Origin: Sesamum alatum
Taxonomy: Eukaryota; Streptophyta; Magnoliopsida; Lamiales; Pedaliaceae
Assembly: GCA_034509735.1 (NCBI GenBank)
Contig: JACGWO010000003.1
Coordinates: forward strand, 34,494,466 to 34,558,465
Direction: 5' to 3'
Length of the DNA: 64,000 nucleotides
Every line of letters starts with the position of its first letter. Position 1 is the stretch's first letter. The position numbers and the translations under genes are program-made. Below, piece by piece: positions 24,901-35,849 of the stretch. Under the pieces are notes generated by a model. It did no database searches. It saw nothing but the letters and a program-made list of their open reading frames with translations, and had not been told where the DNA came from.

Positions 24901-26050
24901 GAAAGTCAAGTCTATCATCTAACCTATAAAAAAAGAATACATTCTTTGTTCATTATGCACTTTTAGAACCACACCATTCAACATTTTCCTTTGACACATG
25001 CAGCGAAGACTGCAGGTAATGGAGTATATGTCACAGTTGATGTTCGTCACAAAGTGCAAAGTGCACATATTACCATCATATGCCGCAGAAACAGAGCAAT
25101 TCTTTGGAGCCTCCGTTGGCCAAAAGTGCAACAGTGAGACAAAAAATGATGCATTAGGTTTTTTATAGATTCAAATGCACACCCATTTAAACACAAACAC
25201 TTACACAAAATCAACTGGTTACAACTCACAAGAAAGTCTACACCCGTGTACCTGAAAGCATATCTCATAAGTCATAATAATAGCCCAGACATTATAGAAA
25301 ACTGCAAGTGCTTGCTCACGGTTGATGATGACAATCCAGGCTCTAGTCATTCCAATTAAATTATCTATCCAACTTCAGTTTTCATCTAGTCCTCGTCCAT
25401 TCTTATACTCTAACCTGTGTTATCAATCCACCCATGCAACACTAATGCCTCCAGGGAACCCACACAAAAAAAAAAAATAAAAAATAACAAACCCAGCAAC
25501 TTAAGCATATTGCACCAAAACACAATGCATACACAATCCCAAATCCACAACCAAGCGGGGAACAAACTTATACAATTGGGTAATCCAGATATTCCCACAA
25601 TCACACTGCTTTTATACTTCAAAAGCCACTACCACGAACACAATAAGCGAGACACTAATCGGCTCCAGATTCTATCACTCCAACAGAGCTAAAACAACAA
25701 ACTACTAACTTTCCTCACTTCACATCCTGCTATTCCAAATAGGACTTCAAATCAAGGAGATGATGCCAAAAGATATAAGAGCTGACCTCGATCATGTCGT
25801 GCAACCGGATAATATTAGGGTGATTGATTCTCTTGAGAATAAAAATCTCAGACTTAAGGCTTTCCTGCAATTTGGGGTTCAATCGAGTGGTGACTATTTC
25901 CTTAATCGCGACTTCTGTGCCGTGGACGCGGTGGCGCGCATGCCACACCGTCGAGAATGAACCTGCCCCGATTTGCTTCCCGACCATATAATCCCCGACC
26001 ACATAGTACCTTCTCATCGATTGAGCCATTGCAAATCTTCGATTATCCAA
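18905..26050 (-). CDS. ATG1: autophagy-initiating Ser/Thr kinase ATG1 (ATG1b/c type)
   Basis: Thirteen minus-strand exons: 26050-25787, 24862-24742, 24660-24602, 24275-24211, 23125-23032, 22961-22881, 22789-22681, 22578-22497, 22417-22056, 21944-21589, 20379-20088, 19547-19477, 19144-18905; 731 aa, the length of full plant ATG1. The kinase domain spans about 21-276: glycine loop [14 protein letters not shown] Lys50, HRDLKPQN with catalytic Asp144, DFG Asp165, [11 protein letters not shown] Ser/Pro-rich disordered linker follows, containing [18 protein letters not shown] sequence and YVIV (424-427), a candidate ATG8-interacting motif at the place where Arabidopsis ATG1 has YVLV. The C-terminal part (about 515-725) is the helical MIT-like region that binds ATG13. 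It acts in the cytosolic ATG1-ATG13 complex that starts autophagy. A second in-frame Met occurs at residue 8. Confidence 0.94.
20985..21276. repeat. diverged tandem duplication in ATG1 intron 10
   Basis: Two adjacent copies of about 146 bases, starting at about 20985 and 21131, share long phrases: tttttataatcatttag, agatggcatgg and ctattaaaccacaccac. They differ at scattered positions, so the duplication is not recent. It lies wholly inside the 1.2-kb intron between ATG1 exons 10 and 11. Confidence 0.8.
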
Positions 26051-28512
26051 ACAAATTCTCAGCTGAAATCAAGCAGAAAAACTAAGAAGAAGAAGAAGGA
26101 AAAGAAGGGTTAGGTGACTTGGCCTCGACTTCCGCTGATTTTTAGCTGTTTTCTCTCTCTTGGGCTGTTGTACTTTCCTTTTCACTAAATAATAAGAATA
26201 ATAATAATAATTCTTGTGGGTTTTTGGGTTAAAATCTCTTACTTATTATTAGAATAATGATGGTGAGATGAATGTGGATTGGATATAAATGAAAGGGTTT
26301 TTACTTGGACTATTATTATTAGTTTAATAATGATGCAGGAAAAGTTGTAAATTTAACGTGCAAAAAGGTTATAATGGTTGAGAATTGCGATTCTTCAAGG
26401 AAAACAACAATGCTGCGGCTGTGGAAACGCGGAAGAATCCGAGATGCAAAATTGAGCTATTTTGTCACCATGGGCCATTGCTGTAGCTTGTGGACTTGTT
26501 TTCATATGGGCCCATTATCCATATGGACTTGTGCTATCCTTCTTCATCATTTTACCACAAAACTCCTGTCCTGTCCCACCTTTGATGAAAAATAACACCC
26601 TATTTTCCACTCAAAATTCTAAAGTAATAATCTAACTAATTATTTTGAACAAAATTAATAAAAGATATAGGTTGTGAGATGTATAATTTATGTGGAGAGG
26701 TTATGCTAATTAAATATTATTTGTTTTGTATATGTATTTAGATGGCATATTTTTCAAGTTGTGGATTAAACTTGTTCGGTGTAGAGGTGAATTGGGCGGG
26801 ATGTGGTTTGAAATAAGTTGGATTGGATTTTGGTCCTACTAAGAGCGGGGCTAAGGTGAGGTAGGTTGTGCTGCACATCAAAATCCAAAAGTACCGCAAG
26901 GATCAAAAATTTTAAGGTTATTATAGAACTAATATGCAAAATAGGTGTTATGACTTCAATGCTTAAATCAATAAATGATTTGATGAGATAAGTTGAGGAG
27001 CTTAAGTAAAAACGTGAGATTGGGATAAAATAAGTCATGTAAGTGAAGGCGGAGTGCTTGAATACGTAAAATGGAGCTGAAATTCGTGTATAAAGTGCAG
27101 AAAAATAAGGGGGTGGGGCAACCTTGTTGTTTGAAAAACTTAGTTAGCTTAGTTGTTTTATTGATTTACCTAAACTCCTATTTATCAAACCAAGTTAATA
27201 TAGATTTAGGTTTCGTCTAGTTCAATGAGAGAAAAGGGGGAGGAATTGTATGATTGGAATTAGAGTAAATCTCGAATGCTCCCCATTGTTTAATACGAGG
27301 AAAAGTAGATTGAGAAAAAACTATTTTTATTTTACGGATTAGTCATTTATCTTCATTTTGTATTAAAAAATAAACAAGTCAATATTATACTAAAATAATC
27401 TTAAGTTACTAAAAATTTAATTTTTAAAAATTATTAATATAAATATTCATCAAACAAGAATAAGAATATTTTTTATATGGTTATCTTTTCTTGAAGATTA
27501 TGCGCGGTTGTTATTAGCGGAAAAAGAAAAAATAAAATTGAGGGAAATTATATGTATGGTATAATAGAGAAAATAAAAATAAAGTATATATGTTTTATCT
27601 CTTTGGCCTTATACTTTTACTTTTCCGTTCAAATTTGAACGGAAACAAAATTGGACTTCAAATGGGTTCATATGCATCTAGTTTTACTTCCACAAAGTAT
27701 AGCTCCCTAAGCAAATGCCAAACCTTTTCTACTTTCATTTTTCTTATACAACAATTTTCCACCCCCAACCAAATAAGCTTTTAGGGATCGACCGAAAACG
27801 GTTAAGATATCCCAAAATTCCTGGAATGTCTACTTTTTAGGGATAGTAATCATCTAGTTGTTGGAGCTATCCTAGAAAAGATATGCTAGCGACAAGAGAT
27901 CCGATCAGGTCAACCAAGAATATAGAGGATTAGTTACTTGTTGCTTCCAGTAACCAGGTTCACTGGCTACAACGTCCCCACTAATATTTTTTTATTCGAT
28001 GTGCCCGATTATGTGTAGAATACAATTAATGTGGAGGCCTTGTTATTCAGCAATGGGTTTGCAGGTACAAGCCTATTTTGGGGCATTGTCCCCTTAGTAG
28101 GATGTCAAGACTGAGTTGATTGGCCTAATACCATTATTGTCTGTTAACTGTGCTTGAACCAATATGAGTTGAGCCTGTTGTGCTAAAAAAATGGTGGCAT
28201 AATTTATTAGTTTGAATTTGAGTTTAATTTGATTATTAAACTTCGAAAAATATTTGTCGTAGGCATCAAAATGAGTATTAATTCTAATAGAAACAAGTTG
28301 GATAAAAAGAAAAGTTAAGAACAATTCATATATTTTTTTTTTATAATTGATGATTTTAAGCATATCAAAGATACATCATATATTACAAGATGATCATTAT
28401 ACAATAACAACAATGAGCTTAAAGAAGTATTTGTTATTTTAAATTAAATTTATTAGTCATTATATTAATCAAAAACTCAACTAATATTTATACCACAGCA
28501 ATCTGACATCTT
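26051..28512. other. ATG1 upstream region and gene-free AT-rich DNA
   Basis: The first 500 bases are probably the ATG1 promoter and leader. Two TGGGCC cores occur near 26471 and 26507. The rest shows no supportable gene. Positions 26760-27120 are richer in G on the plus strand and may be an old repeat. An open frame at 26766-27038 (minus) has no recognisable domain. Confidence 0.5.
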
Positions 28513-28586
28513 GTCTGGGTGGTGTAGTTGGTTATCACGCTAGTCTCACACACTAGAGGTCCCCGGTTCGAACCCGGGCTCAGACA
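28513..28586 (+). tRNA. trnV-CAC: tRNA-Val (anticodon CAC), copy 1
   Basis: A complete 74-base cloverleaf is present. The acceptor stem pairs GTCTGGG with CTCAGAC (one G-T pair). The anticodon stem CTAGT/ACTAG holds the loop CTCACAC, with anticodon CAC at 28547-28549. The T arm is CCCGG-TTCGAAC-CCGGG, which is a perfect B box. There is no intron. A TTTT tract two bases downstream serves as the RNA polymerase III terminator. It is a nuclear-type tRNA gene. Confidence 0.95.
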
Positions 28587-28652
28587 CTTTTCATATTTTA
28601 ATTTTTAGTATTGCATGAACATTAGCATTACAGAAAATGGAAGATCAAGTGT

Positions 28653-28726
28653 GTCTGGGTGGTGTAGTCGGTTATCACGCTAGTCTCACACACTAGAGGT
28701 CCCCGGTTCGAACCCGGGCTCAGACA
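28653..28726 (+). tRNA. trnV-CAC: tRNA-Val (anticodon CAC), copy 2
   Basis: This copy is identical to copy 1 except for one D-loop change (tagttg to tagtcg). The spacing is 140 bases start to start, and the orientation is the same. A run of seven T follows at 28727 as terminator. The flanks of the two copies differ, so only the tRNA unit itself is conserved. The gene ends about 300 bases before the PRA1 start codon. Confidence 0.95.
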
Positions 28727-29023
28727 TTTTTTTCATTTATTTCTATTTCTTTTCTTCCACGGTTCCTCACTACGATTCTCATTTTCCGTCCAACACTTTA
28801 TTGAACATCCAAGAAATTGACTCGGAATTCACAAATTCTTCTGCATCATCACACATAGTAATTACACCAAATACTCTTCAAACTCCCAAATCCAACATAA
28901 CTATTCACTCTCTTGATTTTCCCTCTCTTCTATCAATTTCGCGTATTTTTACTGGAATTTTTTTTCCGCCTAGGGTTTTTCGCAATTAATCAAATTCAAA
29001 TTCCCGATCACTTAAAACAGTAA

Positions 29024-30526
29024 ATGGATTGGAGTAATGTAACGGCGGAGGATCTGGTCGAGGCGCTGCGAGAAGTGGACTGGTCGTCGCCGCCGCGTCC
29101 TCTCTCGGAATTCTTCTCTCGATTCACTGTGCCCCGTTCGTCCGCCAAATGGAACAGTCGCCTCAAGTGCAACCTCTATTAGTACGATCTCCTTTATGTT
29201 TACTCACATAATCCATGAATAATTGTATACATCACTTTAGATGCGTACAGTTTTCTCAATTGGCGTCAGTGTGTTATTAATTATTTTTTGGTTTTTGTAG
29301 CTACCGGACCAATTACTTCATAATGATTGTTTTCATTCTTGGTAAGAGATCCAACGATGATCCACTATTTTTTTTTGTTTTCATGACATTCATTTGCATG
29401 TCTATGTTTGTACGTGACTCCTAACTGAAGTATATACGTGCTCTCGAGTTTCAGGGATGGGATTCCTTAGGAGGCCACTTGCTATTGTTGCTGCATTAAT
29501 GACGGCTTTGAGTATTGCATTTCTAAATGATAGGTATGTTTTTTTCTGAATAATTTTCCACAATTACTCTTTTGATTGATTACGATGCAACCAAATTAGG
29601 AAGGAGACTGACCTATGGAATAAATAGTACAAGTAGATGCATAAGGAAAATGTTCAGAGAAGAGGTGCATAGACCTTGGAGGAGGAGAAAAGAGTAATAT
29701 ACCCAAAATGAGCCGATAGGTTGTAGAATGTGTCATGATGGTAGAATATCAGTCTTGTAAAACATTCTTTGGTGATAAAAAATCAAAAGCCTGAACGCAG
29801 GCTCGCCCTCTAGTACTTTTCTTACATAGTAGCTGGTTTTGTTTTAAATGATGACCAATGATATAATCAGAGATGATATTTGTTCTTGTGAGTTCCAAGA
29901 CATTGCCATTCCTTTCAGCTTTCTTATATTGCCAATATTGTTTGTTTAGTTTTGCAGGTACTTTCAATGAAAAGGTCACAAGAACTATTAGACAGTTTTC
30001 TCCCCATTTAGCTGCTAAAATGAGACCCCCCCTTACGTAAGTAGAGCTACTGTCTTGAATTTGCTTAGCATTTGACTTTGCTTCTTATTTATACATGTAA
30101 TGTGATTAGGCCTGTTATTCGCGGACGCCCATCTGCAAAACGAGCAATACATATATGTGGGCAACCTCGATGGGTCTTTGTCTTGGTATTTTCTGCAGGT
30201 GAGGGGCTCTTAGTCTTTCTGTAATTTCTTCTGCAAATAATTTTGGCTTTTCTATTTATTCTCGCTGCAGTGAGCTTCATCCTCTGGTTTGTCTCTTGTG
30301 GCCTTCTCACGGTCTTATGGGCATTTGCTCTTGGCCTTCTTGGTAATTTAATGTTTCTCATTTTTAAGATTCTTTTCTCCTCTGCATGTATTCGTCTCTA
30401 ATTCTCTCTCTGTCTCTCTCAGCCACCCTAATTCATGCAAGCTTTAGAACACCAAATTTGAAAGCTCGTCTGAACACGTTCCGTGAAGAATTTCGTGCTG
30501 TTTGGCGCAATTATAGTGAGCTGTAG
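29024..30526 (+). CDS. PRA1.A: PRA1 family protein, A clade
   Basis: Seven exons: 29024-29181, 29302-29342, 29455-29533, 29950-30036, 30110-30198, 30271-30342, 30423-30526; 209 aa, the usual size of the plant PRA1.A clade. The N-terminus (MDWSNVTAEDLVEALREVDW) and the block RPLSEFFSRFTVP fit clade A. Two hydrophobic hairpins follow: YFIMIVFILGMGFLRRPLAI with IVAALMTALSIAFL, and WVFVLVFSAVSFILWFVSCG with LLTVLWAFALGLLATLIHAS. A C-terminal region, FRTPNLKARLNTFREEFRAV, completes it. PRA1 proteins are four-helix membrane proteins of the ER/Golgi/endosome system that bind prenylated Rab GTPases and assist vesicle trafficking. The start is the first ATG after the AT-rich leader and begins the family's N-terminus. 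Confidence 0.92.
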
Positions 30527-31473
30527 CTCTTCTGTAGCAGAGTACATGTCAGTTACTTCGCATCTCTGCCTTAATTGTCTCATATATTTTCTCTGTGTAT
30601 CAGCTGGTGATAGATATCCTTTGTCATCTGTGCTCGTCTGTTGCATTCCATGTTGTGGGTTTCTGTATGTTTTGTATAAGTTCCTGTAAAATATGGTCAA
30701 GGTATGGTCTGCAACCACTCCTGTGGAATTTGAGGCACTTATTGCTTGTCCTGGCTTAATTTGCTTCCTTGTTCTGTGGAAAGATGCATGGTTCCCTATT
30801 TGGATCTTAAGATATTTCATTATGTTATTCTTACATTGTTTTGTTAAACCGGCTTTTGATGATGTGTGAGAATCAATATATAGCGAGTTGCAGGGAACTA
30901 ATTTATTTGAAACTTATGCTTTGTCGCATGTAACTAAACCTCTAGTAGTCTAGTTGGTATTGTCTGTGTAAGCACCTCTAATTTTTCTTTTATATATTTT
31001 CAATGGAGGACCAATGCCATCACCATCCTCCTTGACAATGGCCTTTTGAAAATTTAAGTTTTAGTTGTCTTATTATACACTCTTCTATGTTTTTAAGAAT
31101 GTGTTTCCTATCTTCTACAATCTAATTTGTGGCCCTAATGTCTAAATTTTGTATTGATTATATGTAGGGGTTGTGTCTTGCTGGATTATCTTCTTCCTGT
31201 CAGCTGCTCAATTTTCAAGAAAAGGAGGCTGCTAATATCTTCAGTTCAGTAGGATGTTGTAAATTTGTTGAACTGCTTGTGTAGCTAAATGGACAGTTAC
31301 CATTATAGTTTGACTTTCAGAAATATACAGGATATATATTTCTCACAATGATGTGCAAAAAGTCTACTGTTAGTGTCCATGAGAGGATCTTATTGCCTTT
31401 TTAGAAGACAGTTGCCAGCCCCTTTAAGCAAAATTGAGAATGGTTTTCGTTATTTTACACTGTGGAAATTTAG
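30527..31473. other. PRA1 3' flank
   Basis: Non-coding DNA. The first part includes the likely 3' untranslated region of PRA1. A further downstream exon, around 31167-31220, was considered but is not needed because the PRA1 frame already closes at 30526. Nothing else is supported. Confidence 0.5.
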
Positions 31474-32778
31474 GATAAATTTCATTTTTGCTCCCATATA
31501 TTTGATCATGTTCAATTTGGTCCCATTCATTACAAGAATCTTAATTTTAGGATAATATTTTTGAATTTGTCTCAATTTTGGTCCCAAGATAAAATAATTG
31601 ACGGAAAACTTTAAGTGCCGTTTGAGGAGGTATGGGCCTCTCACATGCTCTCATACTTAACGTATTGGGGGGAAAATCAAACACCTGAAAGTCTTAATTT
31701 CTTACCTAATTTCCTTTCATTTGCAAAATGCTTGCGAAAAACTTATTATTTTTTTTTTCCTTTTTTTCGAATTTCCCATCGAAGATGCAAAGAAGAAGTG
31801 GATTTTTGCGAGAAGAATGAGTCTTTGAGAGCAAAGGTTCAATGATTTCTCCCTATCCGATTATGGTTCATCACAACCATAAAATCTTCTTCTCGGACTG
31901 GCGTTCGTTCATGAGTTTCTTAAAGATGTTTTCTTACTACAATAACACATGAGAGTCTAATTGTAAAAGTTCAATCACTTGTTGACTCTATTTTTTCAAA
32001 AATGAAAGCGGAATTTGGATGTCTTTGGAAAAGAGAAAATGGTGGATGAACCTTATTTTTTTATTTTCTCCCCTTTTTCTGTCATTCAATGTATTTACTT
32101 ATCCCATAATACGCATCATGTGAGAGGCACATTCCTTCCCAAAAGCCACTTAATGTTGAGCTTGAGAGAGAAGGGCCTCCTCGCTTATTGACTTGAACCA
32201 CTGACCTTTAGAACGAACCTAATGGACAAAAGGAACTTAACTGAGGGCATATGACAAAGAGCAAACAGCTTATCTCAACTACTTGACTTGAATCCACGTA
32301 CTGAAAGACGTAATTTCAGGAGTTTTCCTGAAAGAATAGTAAGACTGGATGGAGCTTTGACTTAGGTTTGGACCTGTACTAGTCCGAGAAATGAGAGCAC
32401 CAGGTTGGAAGATGCTGGTTCGAGAGGACCTGAAAGAATGCTAGTAAGAAAGAGGCTATTTTGCTAGGTTGTAGATCTTCTCCCTTATTCTTTATAGAGG
32501 AATCCCCTATATAGTTCTTATAGTTCTCCAGTCTTTGCTCATGAAGATCCGCTCTTACTTGAGAATCTCTATCTCTTTCTTCAAAGCCTTATTCGAAGCT
32601 AGTCAGTCTTCCAGTATATTACCCGCAAGTTCATCTTTTTGATTTTCATCAATTGTTTGATTTTAGGACCAAAATTGAGCCAAATCAAAAGGTATTGTAC
32701 TGAAATTGATATTTTTGTAATGACTGAAATCAAAATTGAACATGGTCTAATATATGAGACAAAAATGAAATTTACCCT
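31474..32778. mobile_element. Mutator-like foldback element with 9-bp target duplication
   Basis: A 1305-bp element is flanked on both sides by the 9-mer GAAATTTAG (31465-31473 and 32779-32787), as Mutator-like elements make. The terminal inverted repeats are about 140 bases: left arm 31474-31610, right arm 32641-32778. They share taaatttcatttttg, catgttcaattt and ctcaattttggtcc. No transposase ORF was found, so it is non-autonomous. The interior, especially 32150-32640, is less AT-rich and looks unlike the flanks, which suggests captured DNA (Pack-MULE style). Confidence 0.8.
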
Positions 32779-32907
32779 GAAATTTAGGTCAATTAATGTG
32801 ATGAGTGAGTTAGAATCTTTAGATGGATTTATCTATATGGACAAGAAAAATTGAGCATATTGTTGAACCCCTCCTCACTTTAAATTCAAATATTCCTTAA
32901 TAGGTGC

Positions 32908-32935
32908 TTTTTTTTTTTTTTTTTTTTTTTTTTTT
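32908..32935. repeat. poly(T) run of about 28
   Basis: An uninterrupted T tract lies just outside the right end of the Mutator-like element. It could be the tail of an old retroelement in minus orientation, but no element body could be recognised. Confidence 0.9.
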
Positions 32936-33206
32936 CTATATTGGAATGAACAGATATTGATGCATGCTCTGTTTGTGGGTTGTTATTTCTATCATTCTAT
33001 TTTTTCAAAATACACAAATCTAAAACAAAGGTGTACTTCTAAACTAATGAATCTCTTTGTATGAGTTCAAGACTTCTTATTTAAGGTTTGTTTATGTAAA
33101 CCCTCCACGAGTGCAATTCTGTTATGGAACGAGTGTACAACGAGTACAAAGTGGAAAATAACTCGTTGATGCCTGCCATGTGAATGCCCGCCCGACTTTA
33201 TAAAAA

Positions 33207-33503
33207 CTAGTAATTTGTGGTACAATTTATATATATATATATATGTGTGTGTAATTTTTAATATTATTTAAAATAAAATGTTTATTATTTAAAAGTATAT
33301 ATGGAATAATAAGTTAATGATAGATTTGTAAGAAACTGGTGATAAAAAAATAGTGATATTGGAAAAAAAAGATGCAAAATACAAAAAAAAAAAAAAAAGG
33401 AATTAACCACCAAAAAATTATGAAAGAGTGGGTAGTTAATAAATAAAAAAATCAAATAAATAAGAGACCAAAAGAATACTCTCACTTAATATTAAAATAT
33501 AGA
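33207..33503 (-). mobile_element. small Helitron-like element, copy A
   Basis: Read on the minus strand, it starts A|TCTATATTTTAATATTAAG with a GAGAGTATTCTTTTGGTCTC-like head and ends CTAG|T. Both ends fit Helitron insertion between A and T without target duplication. The head matches the start of copy B at 34771-35040 in structure. The GC-rich hairpin expected just before CTAG is not clear here; an (AT)n run lies near that end instead. It is 297 bp and has no ORF. Confidence 0.5.
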
Positions 33504-34173
33504 TATAGGTATGGATGCTCTAATGCCGGCCAGTCTCTCAAACATAAGATGCTTCAGTTATAAAATGTAAACCTTTGTTTAAACTCTAGAGCACCGATTT
33601 CTTACTCAGGATCAACGTCCACACGCACACACAGAGGCCCACTCTATTTTGGACGTAGGATTTCAGCATCTGTTTGACACTTTTCTAGTATAATAAATAA
33701 TAATTTTAAAAAAAAAATTGATCCGATCGAGGAAGGGTGAAATATAGAGAATTATGATGAAGATAAAGAAAGTGGAATTAACAGAAATGAAAGAAAAGCT
33801 GAAAGCAAGCGAGAATTCGGCGGAGCATAGTTGCCGCTTGGATTCCCCCTTTTAAATAGCATTCCTTTATTCTTCCTCCCCGCGTTCTCATTCACCATTT
33901 TTTTCATGCATGATGCAATTGCCAGACCGAATAATACCAATTTCAGGCAAACCGTCATTAAAACAGTAATCAATACATCGTTTACATGCATTGTTAAAAA
34001 GAAAATAAAAATACATCGTTTACATTCAGTTCATCAAATCTTTTACAATATCTCACTAATATCCAAAAATTTGAAAACTCAAACCCAGATCCAAATTAAA
34101 GTAGAACCCAAATCAAGACTTGTAATCCAAAATTTCCACAAGAATGTTTCTACTATATACCAATCTCCTACTC

Positions 34174-34181
34174 TATATAAA
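34174..34181 (+). promoter_or_regulatory. candidate TATA box upstream of the small peptide ORF
   Basis: TATATAAA lies about 230 bases before the ATG at 34410. It would give a leader of about 200 bases containing the (TA)n repeat. Such boxes are common by chance in AT-rich DNA, so this is weak support. Confidence 0.35.
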
Positions 34182-34321
34182 CAGAGATTTACGTACACAA
34201 CCATCAAACAAATTAAGACGTACACTGACTCTCAAGTAGCTTTATATCTGTCTTCGATCGGTTCATTCAATTCAGCAGTTTATCAGTACGTACCATTCCG
34301 TTCATCCGCTGCCGCGCGCTG

Positions 34322-34324
<3 letters not shown>

Positions 34325-34353
<29 letters not shown>
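34325..34353. repeat. (TA)n microsatellite
   Basis: About 14 TA units lie between the candidate TATA box and the 51-codon ORF. The run would fall in the leader of that gene if it is transcribed. Confidence 0.95.
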
Positions 34354-34355
<2 letters not shown>

Positions 34356-34409
34356 AAAACTGAAAGGTCGAACAAAACAAACTGCAGGTAGCCGAACCCA
34401 AGGGAACAA

Positions 34410-34565
34410 ATGGAATATGACTGGCGTTGGGTGCGAGCCTTGGCCATGGCTTGTGGTTTAATGCTGTTGATCGGCTTCGCTTGCTGCTGCCTCAGCACCA
34501 AAACACGGCCGCACGGAAACCCTAGCAGCGCTTGCAGTTGCGACGGCGTTTATTTCGGCGCCTAG
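34410..34565 (+). CDS. possible 51-aa cysteine-rich single-pass membrane peptide
   Basis: This single-exon ORF of 51 residues has a charged/aromatic N-terminus (MEYDWRWVRALA) and one hydrophobic segment of about 18 residues (about 10-28) running into a CCCL motif. A short polar tail follows, with two further Cys (ACSCDG) and the end VYFGA. The N-terminal Arg pair before the hydrophobic segment would suit a membrane anchor with the tail outside, or a signal anchor; CCC next to the membrane could be S-acylated. Local G+C is clearly higher than in the AT-rich flanks, as in the window's exons. I recall no named family. A chance ORF cannot be excluded. Confidence 0.45.
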   Translation: MEYDWRWVRALAMACGLMLLIGFACCCLSTKTRPHGNPSSACSCDGVYFGA

Positions 34566-35765
34566 GGTTGAATTTCTCTCCAGAATGTTTTCTAGCTATA
34601 GGATTGGTGTTGATAGGTATAAAAGGAGTCGTGGGCTTGTTGGGGTCTCGAATTGTTTGGTAATTAACAGATTAGCATTATTCATACTTGATATATCGCT
34701 TTTTGAATGATTTTAGATCTATTAATTATACAATGATTAATAATATAGTTAATTCAACCTTTATATAATACTAGTGTGTTTGGCACACTCAAATGTGTGT
34801 GCAATTAATTTAGAACTTAAATAATATAATTATAACTTTTTCAAAATATATATCTTAGTAAATAAATAAAAAAATAGAAATCGTGGAAAGTTATTGAGAG
34901 AAAAGTGGGGAAAGAAAGAGAGAATTTGAGGTTGAGAAAAAGAAAAAAAAACTGTTGAAATAATTTAAAAATTAAAAAAATAACAGACCAAAAAACTTAA
35001 GACACCAAATATGTACTCTTCAATTATAATAATGTATAGATAAAAATGAGTAATTGGTAAATAATTTGTATTTAAATATAAAATTAATAATCATTTATCA
35101 TAAAAGTATTATAGATGTAAAAATAAATTTAAATTATATCTCTAACTAATTTATCTCAAAATCTATCTAAAAAGATTGAGTAATTATGATCAGTCGTAGA
35201 CTTATCTAAAACTATTTTGTTTTTCTTATAAGGCACATAAATATGACACACACTCATGAATAATGTTAATATTTCTGTTTTATTATATATAAATAAATAT
35301 CATAAATATCTTAGAAGTAAAAATCTCAAACCTTTTTAAAAATATTGTTCTATAAATCCAAAATCTTCGGTGGTACTTCCTACCTCTTTGAGTAATATTT
35401 TTATTTCACTTAAGATTATATAAATATACATGATTCAAAATAATTTTGTTTCAAGATTATTATTATCGTTATTATCATTATTATTATTATTATAAAGATT
35501 TAGAGAGGCATTAATTATAAGTATGTTTGATGAGTCTGAGTGTGAGACGTAAAGTGAGTGAAGGGGAGAAGAAATTGGAGAAGGCGGAAGGCAGGCAGGC
35601 ATTTCCAAGTGGCGATTGCTGGGGTGGAGGCTTCCCCGTCCCAAGTGCCGACGTTCCAAGAACTTTGCATCTCACTCTCAAACCCCTTTTATACACATTA
35701 TTCATCCACCTCCTCTCTTTGTTTTCCCCAATTCCACCATTCCATCCTCGATCACTCCCATCATT
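34566..35765. other. P5CS upstream region
   Basis: Very AT-rich DNA with one Helitron-like element (34771-35040). The last 250 bases are C/T-rich and form the P5CS leader and promoter; a TATA-like ttttatacac at about 35688 lies 75 bases before the start codon. Three overlapping plus-strand open frames at 35527-35907 only reflect this low-complexity leader. Confidence 0.5.
34771..35040 (-). mobile_element. small Helitron-like element, copy B
   Basis: On the minus strand it begins A|TCTATACATTATTATAATTG, a typical plant Helitron head. It ends with a hairpin (GCACAC…GTGTGC, separated by about 8 bases) followed 8 bases later by CTAG|T. Helitrons have this layout: 5' TC, 3' hairpin plus CTRR, insertion between A and T, no target duplication. 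It is 270 bp, AT-rich, with no ORF, and therefore non-autonomous. Confidence 0.65.
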
Positions 35766-35817
35766 ATGGATCCTACCAGAGTTTTTGTCAAGAACGTCAA
35801 GCGTGTTGTTTTCAAGG

Positions 35818-35849
<32 letters not shown>

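Larger units (their letters stand above)
33504..34409. other. region before the small peptide ORF
   Basis: No gene is supported. A TATATAAA box (34174-34181) and a (TA)n run (34325-34353) precede the 51-codon ORF at 34410. The open frame at 33831-34322 has no recognisable domain. Confidence 0.5.

Noticed and set aside
26766..27038. Minus-strand 90-codon ORF upstream of ATG1
   Set aside because: Composition follows the local G-rich repeat-like strand, with no domain, no splice context and no conserved start.
28513..28726. Repeated unit with spacer that might look like a CRISPR-type array
   Set aside because: There are only two units, and each is a complete tRNA-Val cloverleaf.
31167..31220. 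Extra PRA1 exon downstream
   Set aside because: The PRA1 frame closes at 30526 with the family's normal 209-residue length, so no further exon is needed.
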